DNA from: Halalkalibacter okhensis
GTDB taxonomy: Bacteria > Bacillota > Bacilli > Bacillales > Bacillaceae_D
Assembly: GCF_000787375.1 (NCBI RefSeq)
Contig: NZ_JRJU01000001.1
Span: forward strand, 62,001-126,000
Reading direction: 5' to 3'
Length of the DNA stretch: 64,000 nucleotides
In this document: positions 1 through 8,900 of the stretch, piece by piece
Layout: each line of letters begins with the position of its first letter
How positions within the stretch are numbered: position 1 is the first letter of the stretch
Made by a program: the position numbers and the translations under genes
The notes under the pieces: model-generated
What the model was told of the DNA's origin: nothing
The model's database searches: none
What the model saw: only the letters and a program-made list of their open reading frames with translations

Positions 1-195
1 TAAGCGCATGTTGTGTACGACTGATTCATAGTCTTCTTTTCCTAAAAATCCCGTTAATGGGCTAAATGCACCAATTCCTATTAGTTCTAGATCTGACAGA
101 GAAAACGAATCTAGTTCAATTTCTTTCGTTAGAGCTGATGTGTCATAAGATTGGTCAAAACGATCAATTAGTGTTCCTCCATGTGCTTGAATCAT
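1..195 (-). CDS. sat: sulfate adenylyltransferase, N-terminal part (cut by window edge)
   Basis: The first 65 codons of a minus-strand gene leave the window at base 1. The translation has the Sat-type start with a HGGTL motif near residue 5, followed by the stretch LELIGIGAFSPLTGFLG, which is typical of the N-terminal PUA-like domain of dimeric ATP sulfurylases. The enzyme makes adenosine 5'-phosphosulfate (APS) from ATP and sulfate in the cytoplasm. An AAAGGAAG ribosome binding site lies upstream of the ATG at 195. It sits 27 bases behind cysH, the next enzyme of the pathway, so the two are probably co-transcribed. The catalytic motifs lie outside the window and cannot be checked. Confidence 0.87.
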   Translation of the reverse strand, partial: MIQAHGGTLIDRFDQSYDTSALTKEIELDSFSLSDLELIGIGAFSPLTGFLGKEDYESVVHNMRL

Positions 196-222
196 GTAAC
201 ATCTTCCTTTCTAGTTCCGTTA

Positions 223-930
223 TTATTTGTGTAATCCACATTCTGTTTTTGCTAAATTGGCCCAGCGTCCACTTCGAGGATCTTCGCCTTTTGCAACTGG
301 CTTGGTACAATATTCACAACCAATACTTGGGTAACTTTTATCATGTAATTCGTTATAATCCAATTGATGAAGTTTCACATACATCCAAATCTCTTCTTCC
401 TTCCAATGAATTAATGGGCAGATTTTAATGGACTTGAATCGGTTATCTCGATTGACAAACTGTGTATTGGCACGTGTTGGAGACTGTTCTCTTCGCAAAC
501 CTGAAATCCATGCATCATAACGGCTTAACTCCCTCTCAAGAGGAACCATTTTTCGAATATTACAGCAAGCATCAGGGTCACGCTCCCAAAGGCGATCTCC
601 ATGTTGTTGTTTTTGTTCTTCCGGCGTAAGGTCTGGTTTTGCTAGCTCAATATTTAAGCTAGGATAACGTTTTTTCACTTTATCAATTAAGTGATAAGTT
701 TCTTTGAAATGAAAATCGGTATCGAGAAAAACAATCGTGGCATCTTTTTTTACTTTGCTTATCAAGTCAATTAATACCATTCCTTCGACACCGAAACTAC
801 AGGAGTAAACTAAGTTCTCTCCAAATTCACGATATGCCCATTTTAGAACTTCTAACGAATCCTTATGTTCTAACTCCTTGTTCAACCTTTCATAATCCTC
901 ATTGATTAACGCTTGATAGTTAATATCCAT
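223..930 (-). CDS. cysH: APS/PAPS reductase with [4Fe-4S] cysteines
   Basis: This 235-residue cytoplasmic enzyme would reduce APS (or PAPS) to sulfite in assimilatory sulfate reduction. Visible features are the PAPS-reductase core (SCSFGVEG near residue 43, FLDTDFHF near 68), the cysteine pair CC at 122-123, a CEYC motif at 205-208, and the C-terminal catalytic ECGLHK (Cys231). The CC/CxxC set is the iron-sulfur ligand signature of APS-type reductases, so APS is the likelier substrate, as known for B. subtilis CysH. A GAGGGGTGAG ribosome binding site precedes the ATG. It lies between yezD upstream and sat downstream, a compact sulfate-assimilation unit. Confidence 0.93.
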   Translation of the reverse strand: MDINYQALINEDYERLNKELEHKDSLEVLKWAYREFGENLVYSCSFGVEGMVLIDLISKVKKDATIVFLDTDFHFKETYHLIDKVKKRYPSLNIELAKPDLTPEEQKQQHGDRLWERDPDACCNIRKMVPLERELSRYDAWISGLRREQSPTRANTQFVNRDNRFKSIKICPLIHWKEEEIWMYVKLHQLDYNELHDKSYPSIGCEYCTKPVAKGEDPRSGRWANLAKTECGLHK

Positions 931-952
931 ACACTCACCCCTCTTTGAAACA

Positions 953-992
953 TAAAAAACGACGAAGATTAAGTAATCCTAATCAAACGTCG
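953..992 (-). terminator. intrinsic terminator or attenuator between yezD and cysH
   Basis: On the minus strand, a stem with outer arms CGACG/CGTCG (988-992 and 960-964) and inner arms GATTA/TAATC is followed directly by TTTTTT (954-959). It lies after the yezD stop and before the cysH start, so it could stop or attenuate read-through from the upstream promoter into cysH-sat. Confidence 0.6.
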
Positions 993-1017
993 CCTCTAGT
1001 TTTCTAGTCAGCACGCC

Positions 1018-1161
1018 TTATTTAATTCGTACTTTTTCATTTTTCTCCAGTTGAATAACTTTTCCATCTTGAACGATTAACGTTACAGAGCCATATTTCA
1101 GACCATCTAATAGCTCTTGTAGTTGTTTACTTATTCGTTGGAATTCCTGTTGACTTCCCAT
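1018..1161 (-). CDS. yezD: YezD family small protein (DUF2292)
   Basis: A 47-residue protein starts at the ATG at 1159-1161 behind a GGGAGG ribosome binding site. The translation begins MGSQQEFQRISKQLQEL and continues with YGSVTLIVQDGKVIQLEK, the pattern I recognise from the small YezD/DUF2292 proteins that often head cysteine or sulfate assimilation operons in Firmicutes. Its biochemical role is unknown. It is the first gene after a good sigma-A promoter and precedes cysH and sat, with a stem-loop between them. The gene is short, but its start signal, codon use and context support it as real. Confidence 0.8.
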   Translation of the reverse strand: MGSQQEFQRISKQLQELLDGLKYGSVTLIVQDGKVIQLEKNEKVRIK

Positions 1162-1198
1162 CGTAACCTTAACCTCCCTCAATTACCGTTATTTAAAA

Positions 1199-1277
1199 CG
1201 AGGAAGTTTAATTCCTTGTAATTTGATATGATTTATTAGTTTAATAGTATTCTATCCAGCATTCCAAAAAAAGTCAA
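1199..1277 (-). promoter_or_regulatory. sigma-A promoter of yezD-cysH-sat, with CymR-like site
   Basis: On the minus strand, TTGACT (1272-1277) and TAGAAT (1249-1254) are separated by exactly 17 bases. About 30 bases downstream of the -10, before the yezD ribosome binding site, lies TTACAAGGAATTAAAC. This resembles the GGAATT-containing sites of the cysteine-metabolism repressor CymR. The operator assignment is inference from motif and context. Confidence 0.65.
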
Positions 1278-1302
1278 GATGATATCCGCCTAAAAAGAAG
1301 AC

Positions 1303-1366
1303 AAAAAAAATAAGGAGTATCACATTAAAGGGGAAGTTTCCCTTTTTCAGTGTTCTCCTTATTTTT
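1303..1366 (-). terminator. terminator after the DUF4097 lipoprotein gene
   Basis: Inverted arms AATAAGGAG (around 1309-1317) and CTCCTTATT (around 1354-1362) enclose a second small hairpin, GGGGAAGTTTCCC. The stem is flanked by A/T tracts on both sides, so it can act in either direction. On the minus strand it follows the stop codon at 1366 with TTTTTTTT after the stem. Confidence 0.7.
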
Positions 1367-2136
1367 TAAGGTTGTGTAATAGTCCCTGTCACATCTTCAA
1401 TATTAACGGCTCCGCCCCGACTTTCCAAAATTTCTACATCACCATTTACGCCTACAATGTTAATGTTACCTGAACCACTTCTAATCAGAACATCTCCAAT
1501 ATGATCCTGAAAATCAACATGCCCTGACCCCGCTATAAGTTTCAATTGACCCGATGATCCGGAAATATTTGTTGTTCCTGCATTGTTATTAATCGAAATG
1601 GCTCCACGTACATTTTCTAACGTCACATGCCCTGCTCCGTCAGTAATCTCAACATCCCCTTCAATATCTTGTAACGTAAGGTTGTTAGACCCATGTTGTA
1701 ATTTTATATCCGACTTCATTGATAAGATTTTTAATTGACCTTCATTTTGTCGATAAGCTAAAGGTAAGTGATCTGGCACTTCGATCTCTAAATGAACAAA
1801 GCCTTGTTCAATATCTGTTCCACGTTTCACAGAGGTGCGTAGCTCTCCGTTTCCCTCTCTCGCTTCCAAAACGAGTGAAGTGTTATTTTCACTAAATCTT
1901 TTAGCCTGTTCAATGTCTTGATCACTCATGGCTGCAAACGTCGCTGTTACTTGAATTTGCTCAAGCCCTTCAACACCCGTAATGGTCACATCTCCTTCAT
2001 CTTGATCAATGACAAGAGCCTCTAATCCCTCTGAATCCAATGTGAAAATTTCTTCATTCTCATACGTTACAATATTACACCCTGTCATAACAAAAATTGC
2101 CAAGACAAGTAGTCCTGCACTTACTATTTTGTTCAT
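1366..2136 (-). CDS. DUF4097-type beta-helix lipoprotein
   Basis: A 256-residue secreted lipoprotein. The N-terminus is a signal peptide ending in the lipobox MTGC, with the lipidated Cys near residue 20. The mature part is a string of short beta-rich repeats (DVEITDGAGHVTLENV, INNNAGTTNISG, VLIRSGSGNINIVG). This is the pattern of DUF4097 putative adhesin domains, as in B. subtilis YvlB/LiaG-like proteins. Such proteins are thought to form a right-handed beta-solenoid on the outer face of the membrane, but their function is unknown. A GGAGAG ribosome binding site lies before the ATG. It is monocistronic, with its own terminator. Confidence 0.75.
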   Translation of the reverse strand: MNKIVSAGLLVLAIFVMTGCNIVTYENEEIFTLDSEGLEALVIDQDEGDVTITGVEGLEQIQVTATFAAMSDQDIEQAKRFSENNTSLVLEAREGNGELRTSVKRGTDIEQGFVHLEIEVPDHLPLAYRQNEGQLKILSMKSDIKLQHGSNNLTLQDIEGDVEITDGAGHVTLENVRGAISINNNAGTTNISGSSGQLKLIAGSGHVDFQDHIGDVLIRSGSGNINIVGVNGDVEILESRGGAVNIEDVTGTITQP

Positions 2137-2245
2137 TCTCTTCTCTCCTGTCTATTATGCATGCCAGTTTCCAAGTTAAGTGTACAGAATGTTCCGGGCA
2201 CAAGCCAATAATTATAAACAGAAAGTACGATTATTCACGATTTAG

Positions 2246-2485
2246 TCACTTTTTCAAAAATGGAATGACTTCAGCTGGGGGTTTAACAATGGAAATATAT
2301 TCAATTTTATAACCTTCTTTTTTCCTTTTGAGAAATGTTGATTTAGAAATCGGTCGAGCTCTAGACCACCCTAATGAATCAATGTTTTCCCAAGAGTCAT
2401 ATGTAATTAATTCTTTTTTATAATAATAGTCATTTCCGGATGGATATGACTCACAAATGTATTTTACCGTCTGTTTTGAATGCAT
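2246..2485 (-). CDS. hypothetical 79-residue protein
   Basis: I do not recognise this protein. It is charged and aromatic-rich (YKKELITYDSWENIDSLG, SRARPISKSTFLKRKK), with no membrane segment or signal peptide, and ends in FLKK. The ATG at 2483-2485 follows an AAAGGGG ribosome binding site that sits in the loop of a six-base-pair hairpin (2488-2507). No neighbour suggests a function. The reading frame is open and has protein-like composition, so I favour a real gene, but homology would be needed to be sure. Confidence 0.55.
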   Translation of the reverse strand: MHSKQTVKYICESYPSGNDYYYKKELITYDSWENIDSLGWSRARPISKSTFLKRKKEGYKIEYISIVKPPAEVIPFLKK

Positions 2486-2487
2486 AT

Positions 2488-2507
2488 ATAGCCACCCCTT
2501 TGGCTAT
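2488..2507 (-). promoter_or_regulatory. hairpin presenting a Shine-Dalgarno sequence in its loop
   Basis: On the minus strand, ATAGCC and GGCTAT form a perfect six-base stem around the loop AAAGGGGT, which is the ribosome binding site of the gene starting at 2485. The stem ends two bases before the ATG. Confidence 0.5.
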
Positions 2508-2619
2508 TAGCTTTCCCCAGATTAAAACAAGTTAAAACTACTGGTTAGAGTTTATGATTGTAATTGATTCATGCTAAACTAAGAAAGTAAAATTGGAATG
2601 TTCTATTATTTAAATGCGA

Positions 2620-3057
2620 TCATTTTCCTTGTCGTAACTCATTTTTAATGGCAGACTCACGTCCTTTAAATAGCACTTGTAAAATGGGCCTGGTAACACA
2701 ACTCGGCACTTTTGCTTTAAAATTAACCACATCTTCCATAATTGTGTGTGCACCAAATTTAGTAAAGTTGTGCAGATGGCTCCATTCCGTAAATGGAAAA
2801 GGGAGATCTTCGCCCTGATCTAGAAAGCAACTTAGATGATCTACCTTACTTATCCGCGAAGTCCAGTTTACACTTAACAAAGCAACTTGAAGCTTCAGGT
2901 GAATTATATTTCCCTCAACGGTTTCTGGGTTGGATAAAATGGTTACCTTAGGAAAAGTTGTAATCTTAGCTAAATTGTCTGCAGTAGAAAAAAAGGCCCA
3001 TACTTGTTCAATTGGTGCATCAATTATTGTTCTATATGTAAATACAAGTGAACCCAT
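2620..3057 (-). CDS. SRPBCC (START-like) family protein
   Basis: A 145-residue soluble protein with the typical SRPBCC opening: a first strand followed by IDAPIEQVWAFFSTADNLAKI, then a central beta-sheet region (VEGNIIHLKLQVALLSVNW) and a C-terminal helix that would line the ligand cavity. Family members bind hydrophobic ligands or act as cyclases, but the ligand cannot be inferred here. The motif EDVVNFKAKVP before the last helix is common in this group. The ribosome binding site is weak (GGTGGTGGG, far from the ATG), so the start is only probable. It is divergent from the CPBP gene at 3112. Confidence 0.7.
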   Translation of the reverse strand: MGSLVFTYRTIIDAPIEQVWAFFSTADNLAKITTFPKVTILSNPETVEGNIIHLKLQVALLSVNWTSRISKVDHLSCFLDQGEDLPFPFTEWSHLHNFTKFGAHTIMEDVVNFKAKVPSCVTRPILQVLFKGRESAIKNELRQGK

Positions 3058-3111
3058 GGCAAGTACCCACCACCTTTAGCAAATTTACTATCATTTTAAG
3101 AGGGATTATCT

Positions 3112-3720
3112 ATGGTAAAAGAAGATTTCATTTTTTATTTTGGTTATTCTTTTGGCAGTTATGCTACTAGCAGTCAGCTTTATGATTATTCCCAGTTATT
3201 TTTGGATTCTTTTTCCTTTTTCACTTTTTTCGTTATCTATTTACAGTTGGACATTTGAGAAGCCACAAGTAAAGAAACTCCATATCTTACATTGGCTACT
3301 CTCACTATCAAGTGGCCTCTTTCTTTATCTCCTTTTTGCTTTTGGAAAATGGTTTATAGAGATATCCGACATTCCACTAATGAACCAACTGCAAGCCCTT
3401 TATGAATTAGTTAAGCCGAGTGATTTGCTTCATTATATTTGGCTATTTATTGTAGTCATCCCTGGGGAAGAATGGTTTTGGCGGGGGTTTATTGTGGAGC
3501 GAGTCAGCAAAAAAACAACGATGTATAAAGCGGCTTTTTCGGTACGCTTTTATACGGAGGAGCACATCTTATGACCGGAAGTCTCCTGTTAGTACTAGCT
3601 GCTCTATTTGGAGGCTTACTTTGGTCCATTCTATATTTGAAGACAAGAAACATTCTTGTCCCGATTATTTCCCACATTTTTTTCGATATTCTTTTGCTAA
3701 TCGTTTTTCCTTTAGTATAA
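3112..3720 (+). pseudogene. CPBP intramembrane protease-like gene, frameshifted twice
   Basis: The pieces add up to one CPBP (CAAX protease/bacteriocin-processing) membrane protein. The central part, open from about 3140 to 3574, carries the GEEWFWRG glutamate motif. The C-terminal part reads in another frame as LYGGAHL just before 3571 and then GGLLWSILYLK to the stop at 3718, with a SHIFFD histidine motif. Adding one T in the run near 3548-3551 restores the frame. At the front, an ATG at 3112 with an AGAGGGA ribosome binding site joins the central frame only if one A is removed from AAAA at 3117-3120. Both lesions lie in homopolymers, so this is either a decaying gene or a consensus error. 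Known members are membrane-embedded peptidases of unknown substrate. Confidence 0.75.
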
Positions 3721-3756
3721 AAAGATGACTCAATCCCTAGGTGTTATTGAGCCATC

Positions 3757-4194
3757 TTACGCATAGATATTTACTAACAGTCCTTTAATCTCCCCAACCA
3801 TATTTAGAATATCTAACCCTTTTTTCTCCTTTTGAAGTACCGCATCTGTTAAGTCTAACAACTTCCGATCAACTTCTTGAACAATTTTATAAATCTTCGT
3901 TCGCCCTCTGCGGTTAAATCCTCGACGCTCTTCTAAACTTAAACCAAATTGAACAGCATCTTCCATAAATTCTTTGACAAGTGCCTTGTATTTGCGCAAC
4001 TCATCGACAGTTCTCGTTTCGGAAAGGACTTTTCCTTGATCGTCAATTTTACTCATGAGTTGCGAGAGCCGTTCATAAGCTTTTTCATCTCGTTGTTTGC
4101 CCATTACTTCTTGAAAGGACACCTTTGCCTCGGGCCCCGTCTTCTTTGGTTCTAAACGCCCCAGTCCTGTTTTGGCTATACGTTGCACATCCAT
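3757..4194 (-). CDS. yaaR: YaaR family protein (DUF327)
   Basis: A 145-residue soluble helical protein beginning MDVQRIAKTGLGRLEPKK. The ATG at 4192-4194 follows an AGTAGG ribosome binding site, and I prefer it to the longer frame, which starts at 4239. The pattern (ALVKEFMEDAVQFGLSL, GRTKIYKIVQEVDRKLLDL) matches the DUF327/YaaR family. In B. subtilis yaaR lies near holB and tmk and its function is unknown. Here it follows hag after a terminator, so it is probably a separate unit or receives some read-through from the flagellin promoter. Confidence 0.82.
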   Translation of the reverse strand: MDVQRIAKTGLGRLEPKKTGPEAKVSFQEVMGKQRDEKAYERLSQLMSKIDDQGKVLSETRTVDELRKYKALVKEFMEDAVQFGLSLEERRGFNRRGRTKIYKIVQEVDRKLLDLTDAVLQKEKKGLDILNMVGEIKGLLVNIYA

Positions 4195-4255
4195 AATAAA
4201 CCTACTTTCTAAGCGAGTCTCATGTTTGTAGTTTACCACAAATTCCTTAGAAAAT

Positions 4256-4295
4256 GAGGTGTCTCATTAGGCAAACAATCCCTATGAGGCACCTC
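4256..4295 (-). terminator. terminator after hag
   Basis: Arms of 12 bases (4256-4267 and 4284-4295) pair with one G-U wobble. On the minus strand the stem lies just after the hag stop and is followed by ATTTTC. The U tract is short. Confidence 0.6.
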
Positions 4296-4305
4296 TAAAA
4301 AAATA

Positions 4306-5130
4306 TTATTGTAACAATTGTAAAACACCTTGTGGCAATTGATTTGCTTGAGCAAGCATTGCCGTTGCTGATTGATTCAAGATGTTGTTACGAGTAAATT
4401 CAGTCATTTCAAGTGCCATATCAGCATCACGAATTCGTGATTCAGCAGCTGTTAAATTTTCGTGAGTGACTTGTAAGTTGTTAATCGTATGTTCAAGACG
4501 ATTTTGAATCGCACCAAGAGTGGAACGCTGACCTGATACGGTTTTGATAGCAGCGTCTAGTAAATCAATTGCTTCTACAGCACCATCTCTATCAGTTACA
4601 CTTATATTGTTAATACCTAACTCGGTACTATCCATTTTTGAGATATCAAAATCGACGCTTTGATCACCGTTGGCACCGATTTGGAAAAACAATGTCAAAT
4701 TCCCAGCACCACCATCTCCATTTAACAAATTTAATGTATTAAACTCCGTTTTCTCAGAAATATCATCAATTTCCTCAATCAACTGAGAAATTTCTTTATT
4801 AATTTCAACACGATCATCGTCTGTATTCGTATCATTCGCTGCTTGAACGGCTAGTTCTCGCATACGCTGAAGCATTGAGTGAACCTCTTGCATCGCTCCC
4901 TCCGCTGTTTGCATAAGTGAAATACCATCTAGCGCATTTCTTTCAGCCATTTTTAACCCACGAATTTGTGAACGCATTTTTTCTGATATTGCGAGTCCTG
5001 CAGCATCATCTGCAGCGCGGTTAATACGTAGACCTGAAGATAGCTTTTCTAAATTTTTTGACGTACTTGCTTGGTTTTGGTACAAATTACGGTAAGAGTT
5101 TAATGCTTGGATGTTGTTATTAATTTTCAT
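4306..5130 (-). CDS. hag: flagellin
   Basis: A 274-residue flagellin that would polymerise into the flagellar filament after export by the flagellar type III system. The N-terminal D0/D1 signature (INNNIQALNSYRNLYQNQ, then LEKLSSGLRINRAADDAAGL) and the C-terminal one (LTAAESRIRDADMALE, ending QLPQGVLQLLQ) are both intact. The central variable region is very short, so the protein is little more than the D0/D1 core, slightly shorter than B. subtilis Hag. An AAGGGA ribosome binding site precedes the ATG. It follows its chaperone gene fliS by 14 bases and should share the sigma-D promoter at 5610-5636. Confidence 0.95.
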   Translation of the reverse strand: MKINNNIQALNSYRNLYQNQASTSKNLEKLSSGLRINRAADDAAGLAISEKMRSQIRGLKMAERNALDGISLMQTAEGAMQEVHSMLQRMRELAVQAANDTNTDDDRVEINKEISQLIEEIDDISEKTEFNTLNLLNGDGGAGNLTLFFQIGANGDQSVDFDISKMDSTELGINNISVTDRDGAVEAIDLLDAAIKTVSGQRSTLGAIQNRLEHTINNLQVTHENLTAAESRIRDADMALEMTEFTRNNILNQSATAMLAQANQLPQGVLQLLQ

Positions 5131-5144
5131 GTGATTTTATCCCT

Positions 5145-5594
5145 TCATTTCTCATAGAGTGAATTGGTTTCATACACGTTTACCTTGGCCGTTGTTCTTT
5201 TTGCCATTGAATTCGGTTTCGTTTTCATTGATTCATTCCATGATGACATAATTTCAGTTAACAGATGAATAACCTCATTGATGATTTTCTTGTCTTTTTT
5301 TATATTAGCTTCAACTAAACGGTCAGCCATATAGTTATAAATTTGTTCAAGTTGATCTGCAATAATTCCAGCACCATAGTTTAATCCTGCACCTAAACGG
5401 TGAACAATGTCACTTGCCAACTTTAGCTTTTCATTAGCCTGAATAAAGTCCTTTTGATCAATAAAAATGATCGCATTTTCTAAATTCGTTACGCATGCTT
5501 CGTACAGCAATGCGGTCAGCTCTTGAGGAGATTTTTGATAAAGTGTCTCGTTCGTAAGGCTTGTGGTCAAGCGTTCCACCTCCATATTGTCCAT
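5145..5594 (-). CDS. fliS: flagellar export chaperone FliS
   Basis: A 149-residue helical protein with FliS hallmarks: an N-terminal LYQKSPQELTALLYEACV, then LASDIVHRLGAGLNYGAG and LEQIYNYMADRLVEAN. FliS binds the C-terminus of flagellin in the cytoplasm and prevents premature polymerisation. It is immediately upstream of hag, which supports the call. Two starts are possible. The first ATG (5594) leaves a very short leader after the sigma-D promoter, whereas the ATG at 5585 has GGAAGA nine bases upstream. The C-terminal tail after about residue 125 is longer and more basic than usual. Confidence 0.85.
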   Translation of the reverse strand: MDNMEVERLTTSLTNETLYQKSPQELTALLYEACVTNLENAIIFIDQKDFIQANEKLKLASDIVHRLGAGLNYGAGIIADQLEQIYNYMADRLVEANIKKDKKIINEVIHLLTEIMSSWNESMKTKPNSMAKRTTAKVNVYETNSLYEK

Positions 5595-5609
5595 TCTTCC
5601 ATATACTTA

Positions 5610-5636
5610 ATATCGGATCTTGTCGAATATAGTTTA
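5610..5636 (-). promoter_or_regulatory. sigma-D (flagellar) promoter for fliS-hag
   Basis: On the minus strand, TAAA (5633-5636) is followed after exactly 15 bases by TCCGATAT (5610-5617). The B. subtilis sigma-D consensus is TAAA-N15-GCCGATAT, so only one position differs. The -35 element shares bases with the TAA stop codon of ylqH. Confidence 0.75.
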
Positions 5637-5930
5637 ATAGTTTTTTTCCATTTCCTCGATCAAAAGTAAAATCTCTGCCATAACAGAATAAAGTTGTGGT
5701 GGAATGTTATCCCCCAAGTCCATATCAAGTAAATTTTCAACTAGCTTCGCATCTTCTTGCATATGAACATTGTTTTTCTTGGCTAACTCCATAATTTGTG
5801 TAGCAACTTGTCCTTTCCCTTGTGCTACAACTTTCGGCGCTTCTCCATTCTCATCATATCTAATAACAGCAGCTGTTGGACCATTAATCTTCTTGCGCTG
5901 TTTATGATTAAAATGTCTTGTGACCATCAT
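5634..5930 (-). CDS. ylqH: FlhB-like cytoplasmic protein (YlqH/EscU C-terminal family)
   Basis: A 98-residue soluble protein resembling the cytoplasmic domain of the flagellar export-switch protein FlhB. The motif GPTAAVIRYDENGEAPKVVA aligns with the autocleavage region of FlhB (NPTH followed by VAL-Y), but the cleavable Asn and the His are absent (GPT in place of NPTH). Such stand-alone FlhB-like proteins (B. subtilis YlqH) are known next to ylqG; their role is unproven. The ATG overlaps the ylqG stop codon (ATGA), implying translational coupling. The next genes are fliS and hag. Confidence 0.78.
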   Translation of the reverse strand: MMVTRHFNHKQRKKINGPTAAVIRYDENGEAPKVVAQGKGQVATQIMELAKKNNVHMQEDAKLVENLLDMDLGDNIPPQLYSVMAEILLLIEEMEKNY

Positions 5931-8900
5931 ATTTTATAATCAAACCCTTTCTCACCAAACACAGGTTGTTGAGATGTTTCTCGTTCTTCTTTCTTTATCA
6001 ACTCTTCACCTTTTGACAGTTTACTAAAATTAATACCATTTATTGAATAACCAATCTCAGAAAGCTTTGCGACAGCCATTTCAACAAGAGGGGTCATTTT
6101 CTGTTCAAAATCTCCTTTATCATTTTTTAACGTTACAGAAAGGTGCCCTTTTGCGGCTGATACAGCTATCCCAATTTCGCCCATTTTGGGCGTTTCCATT
6201 AAAAAGTAAAGACTACAATTCTCCCAATCTACTTGCTCACCTTCATTTCTCGAATTAACAAATACTTGTAAATTCTCTACTTTATCCTCTAATAGCATCG
6301 GAAGTTGAAAATACAAACTTTGTAAATTATTTTGTTGATCTGATCTACTTAATAGTTGCTGTCCAGTAATATTGGAGAGCGCTTGACTTGCAAGCTGTTG
6401 GACACGAGTACCTTCCTCTTCTCCGCGCGCTAATTGCATTAAAATTGATTTTAAATTTCGATCAGAGGCTTCGTGTTGTTCACGTCCAGAGGCTAATTGC
6501 ATAGCGATCTCGCTATCACGGTTTAATCCTGCATTTCTGATCATTTCAAACATTGCTCGCGGAGAACCTTCTTGTATAGGTCCACGGACAGTTTCAGCAT
6601 ATTTTGATCCAAAAGATTGATTTGGTGATTGCCATTCACGTAAAACTTGTTCATTTGCTGCGGTATAAAGCTTCACTTTCGTTTCTGATGGTTGGAATTG
6701 TAATCTCTCGACCTGCTGCTTCACATCTCGAACAATTTCATTTGCTTCATGATGCTTCCCTTGTGTTAACAATTTTTTTGCTTCAGCTAATTGACTGCTA
6801 GCTTGCATCAATTGCCGTTCTGTCTTCATATCCGTTAACAACATCATCTCACTTTTTAAAATCGCATTATCTAAATTTTTTATCGTCGTTTCAAGTAAGG
6901 GCTTGGCCTGAGGATGGGCTTGACTTCGAAATTGCTCAATTTGCCGGTTAATCAGGTCTAAATTTCGAGTAATATCTCGTTGAAGTTTCTTAAAGTCGCT
7001 TGCCATTTCTGCCATTTTTTCTGTAACCGTTGTAACCGCAATTGACTTACTGGACAGATCCACACTTGTTTGGAGCCCTTCATTTTGTGTATACGTAGTT
7101 ATCTCTTGTTGCCTTATTTGATTAATTTGCTTAATATCTTCAATTGCATTGGCTACTTCTTGACGAGACTTTAATTCTCTCCCCTGTTGCTGCAGCTCAT
7201 TTGCTTCGTTAATTGATTGTCTAAATTTATTTTGCTCTTCTTTAGTAAGAGCTTGATGGCCACTTAGTAAAGAATGTACCTTTTTGATAGCACGCTCTAA
7301 AGAAGCTTCCCTTTGAAGCGCCGTTTCTGCTTCTTTCGCCACTTCCCCTAAATTACTTACCTGCAAAATTGCATCAGACCTTTGTTTCGATGGAATACTT
7401 TGTTCCATTGCATTTAGTGATTGCTGTAATCGATCATGAGCGACATTTTGTAATTGGTTTGCCTGAAGCAATGTTTTAGAAAGCTGTTGGCTTATTTGGA
7501 CATCTGAATTGGCTATTTGTCTAATAATCATTTCTACTTTTTCGTTCACAGAATGAGATAACCCACCTTGTGCAAGTTGTTGCCGAACCTCCAAAAGAGC
7601 TTGGCGTCTTTCTTCATTCTTAATAGAGTGTTCTGTTTGTTGTAAAGCTGCGTTCATACGATCATGAGAAATTCGATCTAGTTGTCTTGATTCAGTTAGT
7701 GCGCGGTTAACAGTTCGGCTAGTTTCTCGGTCTATTTGAGGATCGTGCGTAAGCTGTTGCACTCGGTCCGCAGCTCTTTGGATGGATTCACGAGGAATCT
7801 CATTTCGTACTTGTGCAATTTGATCAACTATCCGAGATCCATTACCTTCATTTGATTGAGCTTGACCTCGATTCTGAGTCCCTCCTGCAGCATCACTTCT
7901 TACCTGCTGTGCAACGCGTTCTAACTGGCCCACCTGATCACGGCTCACTCGTTCATTTTGGGTCAATCTTCCTTCGATTTGTCCACTCGCTTGTTGCACC
8001 GTTCTTGCTCCTTGTACATCTTGCCGTCCTTCACGATCAATGGGGGCTCCAGTTTGAGTTGGTTGTTCCACATGTACTCGTTGAACCTGGCTTTCAATTG
8101 AATTAATTGCCCTAACTAAACGATCATTCGATACCTGCTGAACTTGATTCGCTTGACGAATTTCACGTATTAGTTGTTCATGTACCGGAGTACGAGCCTC
8201 TCCTCTAATCGTCTCAACTCTTTCTCTCGTTGCTTGCGTCAACCCTTGTTGCTCTAACGACATTCGGATATCTCGTAAAGCTTGGCGTTCTGCTGGATTT
8301 TTCGTAATTCGCTCGACTTGCAAAAGCGCTTGAGAAATTCGATCGGTCATCACACGGTCTGCTTTCCGTACTTCAGCTAGTACCCGCTCAATCGCCTTGC
8401 TAAATTCCGGATCTTTTTGTACCAAATTCGCTAATTGAAGCACTCGATCAGTTGCTTTTTGGACTGACTCACGCTGAATTTCGTTTCGTGTTTGCGCAAT
8501 TTGATCAGCCACTTGCGATCTATTTCCTGCAGGGATTTCGGTTACTTGTCCTCGTTCTTGAGGTCCTCTTACGTCTCTCTCCATCTGATTAAGAGTCCGA
8601 ACTATCCGCTCCAGCCCAGCACCCTCTCGGCCTCTGGTAACATCACTTCTTGCCTGCTGTACGACGCGCTCTAATTGATCGGCCTGATCACGGCTCACTC
8701 GATTATTTTGGATCAATCTTCTTTCAATTTGCTCACTCACTTGTTCGACCGTTCTTGCCGTTTGGACATCTTGGCGTACTTCGCGAATGCTCGAATTAAG
8801 TGTTTGATTTTGACGTTCAATCCGCTCTCTTGCAACAGGCTCTACCTTGAAGTCACGATCTATTTCTTTTGCTAAATCTGTTAATACATTATGGACCGGC

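Noticed and set aside
3492-3728. Separate 78-codon plus-strand gene
   Set aside because: It is the third frame across the broken CPBP gene; its sequence shows no family features, whereas the other two frames carry the CPBP motifs.
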